Source: Paludibacter sp.
GTDB taxonomy: Bacteria; Bacteroidota; Bacteroidia; Bacteroidales; Paludibacteraceae
NCBI GenBank assembly: GCA_024710005.1
Contig: JANJVQ010000022.1
Coordinates: 50,305-114,304, forward strand
Length of the DNA stretch: 64,000 nucleotides
Direction: 5' to 3'
Each line of letters opens with the position of its first letter. The stretch's first letter is position 1. A program made the position numbers and the translations under genes. Positions 28,464-37,146 of the stretch are shown here, piece after piece. Below the pieces are notes generated by a model that had not been told where the DNA came from, made no database searches, and saw only the letters and a list, made by a program, of their open reading frames with translations.

Positions 28464-30116
28464 TTATTTTTTTACTCTATTGGAATCTTCGACCGACTTT
28501 GGGATAGTTGACTCATTGCCATCTCTTTCAGCCCGGTAATGCGGCGACATGATTTCAATACCTTTTTCGGCGCATACATCCAAAATATGTTGATGTAATT
28601 CTGAATAAATCGGGGCCAGTGCATTCGACTCGGATGTGTATACGTTTAATTGATATGACACATAAAAATCATCGAGACTGGTTTGCAATACGAAAGGTTT
28701 TTTATTTTGCATCAGGCTTCCAGTCCTGGCAGCAGCCTCCAACAAGGCTTCATGCATTGTCTTCCAGTGCACATCGTATCCGATTGTGACAGTCGTATGT
28801 ATAATCAACCCCTCTTCTTTCGCCATCGCAGAATAATTAGTTGTATTACCCGATAAAACGGCTGAATTAGGAATCGTTATTTCTTCATTTTTAATGGTCC
28901 TTAAACGGGTAACCAGCAGGTTTTTTTCTACCACATCTCCTGTAACATCACCCAATTTTATCCGGTCGCCTATTTTAAACGGACGCATGTAAGTAATCAC
29001 CAATCCGGCTACCATGTTACTGATTGCACTTGATGATCCCAAAGACACCAACAAGCCCAGGAATACAGAAACTCCCTGGAAAATGGGCGAGTTTGATCCA
29101 GGTAATTTTGGAAAAATCATAACCAACATAAAGGCATACAAAAGAAATTTAATTATACTAAATGTTGGTATAGCCCAATCAGCATGAAAACCGGAAATCT
29201 TTAATTTTTCTGCTTCAATCTCAGTGAAAATGTATTTAACAAATTTTATCAGGTAATTAAACACAAAATAAATCACTATAATTGTAAACAAATTTGGCAG
29301 ATAATTCCAAATTGAAATCAAAATACTCTTTAATGGACTCCAGAGTAACTCAAATAAGGTTGCCGCCCATCCTCTTGAAAAAGGAAAAATACTGAAAATT
29401 AAGGGTAGTAAAAGGTAAATCAGAATAATTATGATTGCCCATTTAAATATCTTAAGCAGCCAAAAAACAACATTTAGTTCCTGTTCTGCCGTCAGAAAAG
29501 TATAATCTTTATAAGAAAGGTTCTTAAGCCATCTATCTTTATTGTCTGATATCCGTTTCTCAACATACTGATGTCCACGTTTGATAAGTCTTATCATCAA
29601 CCAGATTCCCGCCAACACCAACAACACCAAACCGATACGGATGATTACAGTAAGAAAGCTCCTGTCTTTCCTGGTATTTTCAAATGCTGCCTGAATCAGT
29701 TTAATGTACTCATCTGCCAGCTCCTGACTACTAACACCCTTATTCACAACATCATTCTCCGATACACTCATGATGATGATTTCACCACAAATTATATCTA
29801 CATAACTCCCGCTTTGACTTGTCGTAATCTTATTATTACTAAAGTAGTCATCATCAAATATTTTTTCAAGTCTTAAAGTAATTTTTTCTGCTCTTTCCTC
29901 AGCAGTCAGAGATCCTTGCCGGCTGTCGATGTAAAACAGCGTATCTACATAAAAAACAACCGGATAGGCCTTTTGGGTTTCACTACCCGTTTCTGAAACA
30001 ACTAACTGGTCAGACGAAGTATTTTGTGCAAAAGAATCGAAAATAAAGAACGTGCACAAAAAAAAGAACAAATACAGGAATTTTCTCATGGCAGTCCGAA
30101 TTTGATTACCTGACAA
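28464..30116 (-). CDS. Mechanosensitive ion channel family protein (MscS-like)
   Basis: LGSSSAISNMVAGLVITYMRPFKIGDRIKLGDVTGDVVEKNLLVTRLRT. Confidence 0.9.
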   Translation of the reverse strand: MSGNQIRTAMRKFLYLFFFLCTFFIFDSFAQNTSSDQLVVSETGSETQKAYPVVFYVDTLFYIDSRQGSLTAEERAEKITLRLEKIFDDDYFSNNKITTSQSGSYVDIICGEIIIMSVSENDVVNKGVSSQELADEYIKLIQAAFENTRKDRSFLTVIIRIGLVLLVLAGIWLMIRLIKRGHQYVEKRISDNKDRWLKNLSYKDYTFLTAEQELNVVFWLLKIFKWAIIIILIYLLLPLIFSIFPFSRGWAATLFELLWSPLKSILISIWNYLPNLFTIIVIYFVFNYLIKFVKYIFTEIEAEKLKISGFHADWAIPTFSIIKFLLYAFMLVMIFPKLPGSNSPIFQGVSVFLGLLVSLGSSSAISNMVAGLVITYMRPFKIGDRIKLGDVTGDVVEKNLLVTRLRTIKNEEITIPNSAVLSGNTTNYSAMAKEEGLIIHTTVTIGYDVHWKTMHEALLEAAARTGSLMQNKKPFVLQTSLDDFYVSYQLNVYTSESNALAPIYSELHQHILDVCAEKGIEIMSPHYRAERDGNESTIPKSVEDSNRVKK

Positions 30117-30122
30117 AAATAA

Positions 30123-30893
30123 CTATTTTTTGAGATTATCCAACAAAACTTCTACGGCAGTGCCAATTTGATGCTGTTCGCCGAGGGTTTTGATGAAAGC
30201 CGAACCTATAATTGCTCCTGAGGCATGTTGATTGACCATTTCGAGGGTTGCTTTATTAGAAACCCCAAAACCAATCAACCTTGGATTTTTCAATCCCATG
30301 GCATTGATGCGATTGAAATAGGCAATGCGACTGTCGAACGATTGTTGAGTGCCGGTCACGGCTGCCGAAGAAACCATGTAGATAAATCCGTTTGTATGTT
30401 CATCGATTTCACGGATTCTGCCTTCAGAAGTTTCAGGTGTAATCAGAAAAATGAATTTCAGATTAAAACTTTCAGCAATAAGTTTGTATTCAGCCAAATA
30501 ATCCGACATAGGCAGATCCGGTATAATCATGCCGTCCACACCAACCCGACTGCACTCCCGGCAAAAGTTTTCAAAACCGAATTGCATCACGGGGTTGAGA
30601 TAACCCATCATCACCAATGGAATTTGGATTTCCCGGCGTATATCGGTCAACTGACTGAACAACTTGCGAATGCTCATGCCATTTTGCAGGGCTTCATGGC
30701 TCGACTGCTGAATAACAGGTCCGTCAGCCATCGGATCGGAAAACGGAATCCCTATTTCGACCAAATCAACACCATTTGCCTGTAATGCTTTTAGTACCGG
30801 CACTGTATCTTCTAATTGTGGGAAACCGGCTGTAAAATAAACTGAAAGAATATTCTTCTGTTTCTTTTCGAACAATTGATTGATTCTATTCAT
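30123..30893 (-). CDS. trpA: Tryptophan synthase alpha subunit
   Basis: GVDLVEIGIPFSDPMADGPVIQQSS. Confidence 0.97.
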   Translation of the reverse strand: MNRINQLFEKKQKNILSVYFTAGFPQLEDTVPVLKALQANGVDLVEIGIPFSDPMADGPVIQQSSHEALQNGMSIRKLFSQLTDIRREIQIPLVMMGYLNPVMQFGFENFCRECSRVGVDGMIIPDLPMSDYLAEYKLIAESFNLKFIFLITPETSEGRIREIDEHTNGFIYMVSSAAVTGTQQSFDSRIAYFNRINAMGLKNPRLIGFGVSNKATLEMVNQHASGAIIGSAFIKTLGEQHQIGTAVEVLLDNLKK

Positions 30894-31519
30894 AACTCGT
30901 TAAGCTGTTTGATAAATTGTTGTAATAATTCATAATCTTTGATTGCCGGAGCAGTTTCGAATCTGCTGTTTAAATCAACTCCCCTGAAATATGGATGATT
31001 GATCTTTTGTATCTCGCAGACATCATCCGAACCAATTCCCCCACTGAGGAAAAAAGGGGTATCTCCATGATAAACATCAAGTAAACTCCAGTCAAACTTG
31101 GAGCCTGATCCTCCGTAAGAAGCTGTCTTCGTATCAAACAAGAAATAATCGACCTGACGATTATAACGCGCTGCATTTTTAAAATCTTCAGCTGAATGTA
31201 TTTGAAAAGCTTTCAATACTATTAAACCTTTATTTTTCAGGAAACTGCAAAGATCAACTGACTCATCTCCATGTAACTGTACTGCCTGCAAATCGTATAA
31301 TTCCACCTTTTGCATGATATCTTCTTCGGAAGCATTGACAAAAACCCCGGTTTTTGTCGTGTTCTGACCAAATCTGATATGCTTTAGCGCTTCAGGTGAT
31401 GATACATACCTTGGAGATTGAGGATAGAAAATGAATCCCATAAAATCAGGAGTGAGTGTCAACACTTCACGTATGTTGTCAGCATCGCGCATGCCGCATA
31501 TTTTAATTAAAACATTCAT
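30890..31519 (-). CDS. trpF: Phosphoribosylanthranilate isomerase
   Basis: KICGMRDADNI, FFLSGGIGSDDV. Confidence 0.95.
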   Translation of the reverse strand: MNVLIKICGMRDADNIREVLTLTPDFMGFIFYPQSPRYVSSPEALKHIRFGQNTTKTGVFVNASEEDIMQKVELYDLQAVQLHGDESVDLCSFLKNKGLIVLKAFQIHSAEDFKNAARYNRQVDYFLFDTKTASYGGSGSKFDWSLLDVYHGDTPFFLSGGIGSDDVCEIQKINHPYFRGVDLNSRFETAPAIKDYELLQQFIKQLNEL

Positions 31520-31525
31520 TTTTTC

Positions 31526-31560
31526 AAGTGGTGAGTGGTCAATGGTCAGTGGTTAGTTCG
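31526..31560 (-). repeat. Heptamer array spanning the trpC stop and trpC-trpF spacer
   Basis: Minus: ACTAACC ACTGACC ATTGACC ACTCACC ACTTG. Confidence 0.85.
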
Positions 31561-32340
31561 TTTTTTTAGTTTCTCAACAAAACTGGTTAATGCTTTTGCA
31601 GGATTTAGTTCTTTCATGAAGTTTTCTCCCATCAGAAAGCCCTGATATCCTGCATTTTTAAGCACATTAACCGTTTCAGGAGAAGAAATGCCACTTTCAC
31701 TTATTTTGACAAATTGATCCGGAATCAATCCTGCCAGTTCAAGCGAAACATTTGTACTGACTTCAAAAGTTTTTAAATTACGGTTGTTCACACCTACCAT
31801 ATCCACAAAATCATTGATATATACAAGTTCTTCCCTGTTATGAATTTCCAGTAACACTTCCAGCGACAACGCTTTTGCCTGCCGGGCAAGCTCGAGCGTA
31901 TCATCTACTGTTAACGCCGCTGCAATCAATAAAATCACATCAGCTCCCATCGCTTTTGCTTCGAATAACTGATAAACATCAATGATAAAATCCTTACGCA
32001 GGATGGGACAATGCACATGCGGACGGGCTGCTGTCAGGTCTTCAGGTACGCCGCCGAAATACTTGCTGTCGGTCAAAACAGAAATGCCGGCTGCCCCTGC
32101 TTCATCATATCCCGAAGTAATCTCCACCACGTCCGCCTCTTCGTGTATCCAACCTTTCGAAGGTGATTTTCTTTTAAACTCAGCTATAATGCCTGAAGAT
32201 GATGCAATCAACCTGTCTTTCAGAGAAATGCATTTTCTACTGAAATAGGGTGCGGTTCGTAAATCATCAATCGTTACTAATTTTTTACGATTTGCAACTT
32301 CTGTTTTTTTATCTGCAATTATGTTGTCTAATATCGTCAT
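31546..32340 (-). CDS. trpC: Indole-3-glycerol phosphate synthase
   Basis: IIAEFKRKSPSKGWI, GVNNRNLKTFEV. Confidence 0.96.
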   Translation of the reverse strand: MTILDNIIADKKTEVANRKKLVTIDDLRTAPYFSRKCISLKDRLIASSSGIIAEFKRKSPSKGWIHEEADVVEITSGYDEAGAAGISVLTDSKYFGGVPEDLTAARPHVHCPILRKDFIIDVYQLFEAKAMGADVILLIAAALTVDDTLELARQAKALSLEVLLEIHNREELVYINDFVDMVGVNNRNLKTFEVSTNVSLELAGLIPDQFVKISESGISSPETVNVLKNAGYQGFLMGENFMKELNPAKALTSFVEKLKKRTNH

Positions 32341-32363
32341 GCCTCCTTAATTATACATTATTT

Positions 32364-32382
32364 GGGCGCAAGGGTTGCGCCC
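32364..32382. repeat. Palindromic hairpin GGGCGCAA-GGG-TTGCGCCC in trpD-trpC spacer
   Basis: 8-bp perfect arms. Confidence 0.85.
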
Positions 32383-32394
32383 CTACGTTTTCTG

Positions 32395-33390
32395 TTAATT
32401 GTATATTTCAATAAATTTCCGAAACGCATTGATTGCCGATCCACTTTGCAGCGATTCCATGGCTTCTGTTTTACAATCTTCGATTGATTTAAGCGGACAA
32501 CGGGTCTGGATTGCCAAAGCGGCATTGATAATCACCGCATCTCTTTGTGCAGTTGAAGCTTTATTCTCAAGCACATTCAGGAAAATTGCCGCAGCATCCT
32601 GTACAGTTGCACCGCCCCATAAAGCCTGTTGTTCAATCTTATTAAAGCCCAATTCTTCCGGAGTAAAAATAAATTCGCCTGTATTGTTTACTACCTTAGT
32701 GGTATCTGTCAGCGATATTTCATCATAACCATCCAAGCTGTGTACGATGCTATACTGAGCACCTAAACGTTGATAGATATAGCTATACAACCGCATCATC
32801 TTCAGGTTATAAACACCCAAACACTGATATTTGGGTTGCGCCGGATTGATAAGGGGTCCGAGCACATTGAAGAATGTTCGCACACCCAGATTTTTCCTCA
32901 CCGGCGCCACATGTTTCATCGCAGGATTGAAAATAGGTGCATGCAAATAAGCAAAACCCGAACCATCCAAAGATGTTTTCAAGACTGACTCATCCGTAGT
33001 AAATTTTGCACCAAAATATTCGAGTACATTGGAGGAACCACTCACTGATGTTGCTCCATAGTTGCCGTGCTTGGCGACTTTATAACCGGCGCCTGCCACC
33101 ACAAAACAAGCAGCAGTTGAGATATTGAAAGTGTTTTTTCCATCACCTCCTGTCCCTACAATATCCATAATCCCGAAGTCCGACAAATCAACCTTCACAG
33201 CCATGGAAAGCAAAGCATCCCTGAACCCGATGATTTCATCCAATTCAATGCTACGCATCAGGTACACCGAGATAAAAGCAGCAATCTGCGCCTCGTTGTA
33301 TAATCCTGCTGCCATATTGGTCATCACCTCTGTGGCCTCATTCCTCGATAAGGATTGATGATCGAATAATCTGTTTAAAATTTGTTTCAT
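32395..33390 (-). CDS. trpD: Anthranilate phosphoribosyltransferase
   Basis: IVGTGGDGKNTFNISTAACFVVAGAG. Confidence 0.96.
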   Translation of the reverse strand: MKQILNRLFDHQSLSRNEATEVMTNMAAGLYNEAQIAAFISVYLMRSIELDEIIGFRDALLSMAVKVDLSDFGIMDIVGTGGDGKNTFNISTAACFVVAGAGYKVAKHGNYGATSVSGSSNVLEYFGAKFTTDESVLKTSLDGSGFAYLHAPIFNPAMKHVAPVRKNLGVRTFFNVLGPLINPAQPKYQCLGVYNLKMMRLYSYIYQRLGAQYSIVHSLDGYDEISLTDTTKVVNNTGEFIFTPEELGFNKIEQQALWGGATVQDAAAIFLNVLENKASTAQRDAVIINAALAIQTRCPLKSIEDCKTEAMESLQSGSAINAFRKFIEIYN

Positions 33391-33413
33391 GTTTTTATAT
33401 TTATGTCTAATTT

Positions 33414-33540
33414 ATCCCCCGCCAGTGAACTGGCGGGCCAGACAGGGCGCAAGCATTGCGCCTACGGCCTACGGTCTCCGCTTTCCGTTCTCCGCTATTC
33501 GCTATTCACTATTCACTATTCACTATTCGCTAATAATTAC
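33414..33540 (-). repeat. Two palindromic hairpins plus heptamer array in trpG-trpD spacer
   Basis: ccccgccagtgaactggcggg; gggcgcaagcattgcgcc; then drifting heptamers up to the trpG stop. Confidence 0.88.
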
Positions 33541-34103
33541 TGTTCCAACCAATTTCTCAACATCTCCTCCCCTTCCGGTGTCAGCACCGATTCCGGATGA
33601 AATTGTACACCCCGCACATCAAATTGCTTATGCGCCAATGCCATGATCATGCCGGACTCATCGACTGCAGTCACCTTCAAACAATCGGGCAAAGATTCCT
33701 TCTCAACAGCCCAGGAATGATATCGGCCTACGGTCATTTTTCCCGGCAAATTGTTGAACAACACATCATTTTCAAGTACTTGTATTTCAGACGTTACACC
33801 ATGATGCACCTCCGGCAGGTTTATCAGCTTACCTCCAAATGCTTCAGCGATGGCCTGTTCGCCCAAACAAACACCCAATATACTTTTAGAAGCGGCATAA
33901 GTCTTTATCAAATCCAATAGAATCCCCGACTCGGAGGGTACTCCCGGCCCCGGTGACAAGATAATTTTGTCATAAATCGCTATTGCTTCTAAAGCAATCT
34001 GATCATTGCGGTGTACTTCAACATCATTATATCCGAGCTTTTTCAGCGCATGCACGATGTTGTAGGTAAAAGAATCGTAATTGTCGAATACTAATATTTT
34101 CAT
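33537..34103 (-). CDS. trpG: Anthranilate synthase component II (glutamine amidotransferase)
   Basis: LSPGPGVPSESG, GVCLGEQAIAEAFGG, GVQFHPESVLTPEG. Confidence 0.95.
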   Translation of the reverse strand: MKILVFDNYDSFTYNIVHALKKLGYNDVEVHRNDQIALEAIAIYDKIILSPGPGVPSESGILLDLIKTYAASKSILGVCLGEQAIAEAFGGKLINLPEVHHGVTSEIQVLENDVLFNNLPGKMTVGRYHSWAVEKESLPDCLKVTAVDESGMIMALAHKQFDVRGVQFHPESVLTPEGEEMLRNWLEQ

Positions 34104-34150
34104 GTTTTTTTTTAATCTAATGTCAAACGACTAATCTTATGCATCGATAT

Positions 34151-34240
34151 CCCCCGCCAGTGAACTGGCGGGCTAGACAGGGCCAAGCATTGCGCCCCTA
34201 CGCTCTCCGCTTTCCGCTATTCACTATTCGCTAACTGAAT
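34151..34240 (-). repeat. Palindromic hairpins plus heptamer array in trpE-trpG spacer
   Basis: cccccgccagtgaactggcggg...; tctccgctttccgctattcactattcgctaa. Confidence 0.88.
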
Positions 34241-35623
34241 CGCCCGCTTCAACGCCGCCAACTTATTATTTACTTCCTGCAATTCACTTTCTTCATCAGA
34301 TTTCGCTACCACACCTGCTCCGGCCTGATAATACAGGGTATTTTGTTTGCTTACAAAGGAACGGATGGTGATGGCCTGGTTGAAACTGCCATCGAAACCA
34401 ATATAACCCAAACAACCTCCGTAGGGTCCTCGGTCATGCGGTTCAATCTCATCAATCAGCTGCATTGCCCTGATTTTTGGTGCGCCCGACAATGTTCCGG
34501 CCGGAAATGTATCGGCAAAAAGCTTGATGACTTTAGTCTCAGGTCTGAGTTTTCCGCTGACACTTGAGACCAGATGCAACACATGCGAATAATATTGCAC
34601 TTCCCTGAAAACTTCCACTTCCACATTTTCAGTATTGCGACTCAGGTCGTTGCGCGCCAAATCAACCAACATCACATGTTCGGCATTTTCTTTTTTATCC
34701 TTGCTTAACTTTTCTGCCAGCTCCAGGTCTTTTTCATCATCACCGGTGCGACGGAAAGTCCCGGCTATCGGTTTAATAAATGCTTTCTGTTTTTTTCCAT
34801 CCACCACCAAATGTGCCTCCGGCGATGAGCCGAAAATCCGGAAATTTCCAAAATTAAAATAAAACAAGTAGGGAGAAGGATTGACGGAGCGAAGTGTGCG
34901 GTACAACATAAAATCATCGCCCCTGAACTGCTGATAAAACCTTCTTGAAAGCACAATCTGAAAAACATTCCCCTTGAAACATTCTTCTTTGCCACGTGCA
35001 ACCATTTTTCTAAAATCATCATCAGAAATATCGCATCTCTCCTCACCTACCGGTTGAAAATCGAATGTGGCAATGTTATTATTCAACAGCACTTTCTCAA
35101 TCACATCAATTTCAGATTTCTCTGCTTCCTGCAGGTTCTCAATGATGGTCAACTCATTATTAAAATGATTAATCGCGATAATGTACTTAAACAGCACATA
35201 ATGCAAACCCGGCATCGAACCCGGGACCGTTTCACGCGCATGCAGTTTGACATCTTCAAAATACTGTACCGACTCGTAAGAGGTATATCCCAGCAAACCA
35301 TTAATCAGTCCTTTTTCTGTTGGCTGATTAATCAATTCAAATGATTTGAGAAAAACATCAAAACGATCCGCCACCGTCATTTTATCCGCAACTTTCGTTT
35401 CAATTTGCTTTCCATCCGGATATTCTTCTTTGATCAGAAATCGGTTCACCGAAATACCACCCACGGGTGCAAAACCTATATACGAAAAACTGTTTTCGGT
35501 CCCGTGATAATCAGAGCTCTCCAGCAGCACCGAGTTGGTATACAAATCCCGTATTTTCAGATATATACCCACAGGTGTCTGCATATCTGCCAGCATTTTT
35601 TTTGTATGTACGTATAATTTCAT
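34217..35623 (-). CDS. trpE: Anthranilate synthase component I
   Basis: FQIVLSRRF, AGTFRRTGDDEKD, FPAGTLSGAPKIRAMQLIDEIE. Confidence 0.95.
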   Translation of the reverse strand: MKLYVHTKKMLADMQTPVGIYLKIRDLYTNSVLLESSDYHGTENSFSYIGFAPVGGISVNRFLIKEEYPDGKQIETKVADKMTVADRFDVFLKSFELINQPTEKGLINGLLGYTSYESVQYFEDVKLHARETVPGSMPGLHYVLFKYIIAINHFNNELTIIENLQEAEKSEIDVIEKVLLNNNIATFDFQPVGEERCDISDDDFRKMVARGKEECFKGNVFQIVLSRRFYQQFRGDDFMLYRTLRSVNPSPYLFYFNFGNFRIFGSSPEAHLVVDGKKQKAFIKPIAGTFRRTGDDEKDLELAEKLSKDKKENAEHVMLVDLARNDLSRNTENVEVEVFREVQYYSHVLHLVSSVSGKLRPETKVIKLFADTFPAGTLSGAPKIRAMQLIDEIEPHDRGPYGGCLGYIGFDGSFNQAITIRSFVSKQNTLYYQAGAGVVAKSDEESELQEVNNKLAALKRAIQLANSE

Positions 35624-35657
35624 ATAAAATATTTTTTCTTCAGATTGAACGCAATTA

Positions 35658-35714
35658 TCCCCCGGGTTAAAACCCGGGGCTATAGATTATTCGTTATTCG
35701 CTATTCGCTTAACA
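35658..35714 (-). repeat. Palindromic hairpin (CCCCGGGTTAAAACCCGGGG) plus heptamer array in trpB-trpE spacer
   Basis: cccccgggttaaaacccggggc; minus AAGCGAA TAGCGAA TAACGAA TAA. Confidence 0.88.
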
Positions 35715-36874
35715 TACGTTTCCATATCCTTATCACCCCTGCCAGAAACCGTCAATACAACAACATCATCGGGTTTAAAGTTTGGCTGTTCCTTTTTCAG
35801 CACGCCCAGCGCATGAGCCGATTCAATGGCCGGAATGATTCCTTCCATTTTCGTAAGTTCAAATGCAGCCACAAGGGCCTCATCATCGTTAATGGCATGA
35901 ACTTTTGTTCGTCCAATTTGCGCAAAATGAGCATGTGCAGGTCCAACTCCCGGATAGTCCAGTCCGGCCGAAATAGAATAAGGCTCAATAATCTGCCCAT
36001 CCTCATCCTGCATCAGCAACGTTCTGAAACCGTGGATTATTCCTACCGTTCCGACATGTATTGTAGCAGCAGTTTCCCCCGATTCAATACCCAAACCACC
36101 TGCTTCCGCCGAAATAATCTTCACCCGTTCATCATTCAGATAATGAAAATATGTACCCATAGCATTGCTGCCACCGCCCACACAAGCAATCAGGTAATCC
36201 GGATAATTCCGGTTTATTTGTTCCTGTAATTGTGACTTAATTTCTTCTGATATAACCGACTGAAAATAGGCCACCATATCCGGATAAGGATGCGGTCCGA
36301 CCGTGGAACCAATGATGTAAAACGAATCGGGATTAGAGCACCAGTAACGAATAGCTTCATTTGTAGCATCCTTCAGGGTCATGTTACCACTGGTCACCGG
36401 CTCGACTTTGGCGCCCAGCATGTTCATTTTCTGCACATTCAGGAACTGTCTGTCCACATCCGTTTTACCCATAAACACGATACATTCCAAGCCCATGAGG
36501 GCACAGGCAGTGGCAGTAGCCACACCATGTTGTCCGGCGCCGGTTTCAGCAATAATTCGTGTTTTTCCCATGCGTTTGGCCAATAATATCTGACCCAGTG
36601 CATTGTTGATTTTATGCGACCCGGTGTGATTCAGGTCTTCTCTTTTCAGGTAGATGTTGGTTCCGTATAAAGCCGACAGCCTTTTCGCATGATACAATGG
36701 AGAAGGTCTCCCTGCATAGTGTTTCAGCAAATCATAATATTCAGCTTTAAAAGCCGGATCAGCTTTTGCTTCATCGAAAGCAGCTTTTAAACGTTCAACA
36801 GAGCCATGTAGTATTTCAGGGATGTAAGCTCCTCCGAATGTTCCGTAATATCCTTTATTATCCGGTTGATTCAT
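35687..36874 (-). CDS. trpB: Tryptophan synthase beta subunit
   Basis: LKREDLNHTGSHKINNALGQ; start MNQPDNKGYYGTFGGAYIPE at 36874 preferred over 36931. Confidence 0.96.
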   Translation of the reverse strand: MNQPDNKGYYGTFGGAYIPEILHGSVERLKAAFDEAKADPAFKAEYYDLLKHYAGRPSPLYHAKRLSALYGTNIYLKREDLNHTGSHKINNALGQILLAKRMGKTRIIAETGAGQHGVATATACALMGLECIVFMGKTDVDRQFLNVQKMNMLGAKVEPVTSGNMTLKDATNEAIRYWCSNPDSFYIIGSTVGPHPYPDMVAYFQSVISEEIKSQLQEQINRNYPDYLIACVGGGSNAMGTYFHYLNDERVKIISAEAGGLGIESGETAATIHVGTVGIIHGFRTLLMQDEDGQIIEPYSISAGLDYPGVGPAHAHFAQIGRTKVHAINDDEALVAAFELTKMEGIIPAIESAHALGVLKKEQPNFKPDDVVVLTVSGRGDKDMETYVKRIANNE

Positions 36875-36944
36875 TATTATATTGAAATTAGAAATGATTT
36901 TTATCTTTTGCACACCCATCCGGGCTATCATTATTATTTAAAAC

Positions 36945-36982
36945 AAAAAAGGCTTATCGTGAGTTCCGACAAGCCTTTTCAA
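36945..36982 (-). terminator. Attenuator terminator of trp operon leader
   Basis: Minus: AAAAGGCTTGTCG-GAACTCA-CGATAAGCCTTTTTTGTTTT. Confidence 0.9.
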
Positions 36983-37017
36983 ATATAATTCATTTGATAA
37001 ATACATGTTTATAACAC

Positions 37018-37083
37018 TCACGAACCGAAATTCTGCAAGCGCCACCACCAAGCTGTATTTATTAAATTCTGTTTCATTTTCAT
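37018..37083 (-). CDS. trpL: trp operon leader peptide MKMKQNLINTAWWWRLQNFGS
   Basis: 21 codons with three consecutive TGG; between promoter box and terminator upstream of trpB; not in ORF track because of its size. Confidence 0.88.
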   Translation of the reverse strand: MKMKQNLINTAWWWRLQNFGS

Positions 37084-37097
37084 ATTAATTCGACGAC

Positions 37098-37130
37098 AAA
37101 GATATAAATGTAATTTTAATTATACAAATT
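37098..37130 (-). promoter_or_regulatory. trp operon promoter: -33 TTTG, 20-nt spacer, -7 TATCTTTG
   Basis: Minus: TTTGTATAATTAAAATTACATTTATATCTTTG. Confidence 0.7.
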
Positions 37131-37146
37131 TAATTACAATTTTTTA

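Noticed and set aside
36875-36931. Extended TrpB start (MIARMGVQKIKIISNFNII)
   Set aside because: MNQPDNKGYYGTFGGAYIPE is the normal TrpB N-terminus; the extension is leader sequence after the attenuator.
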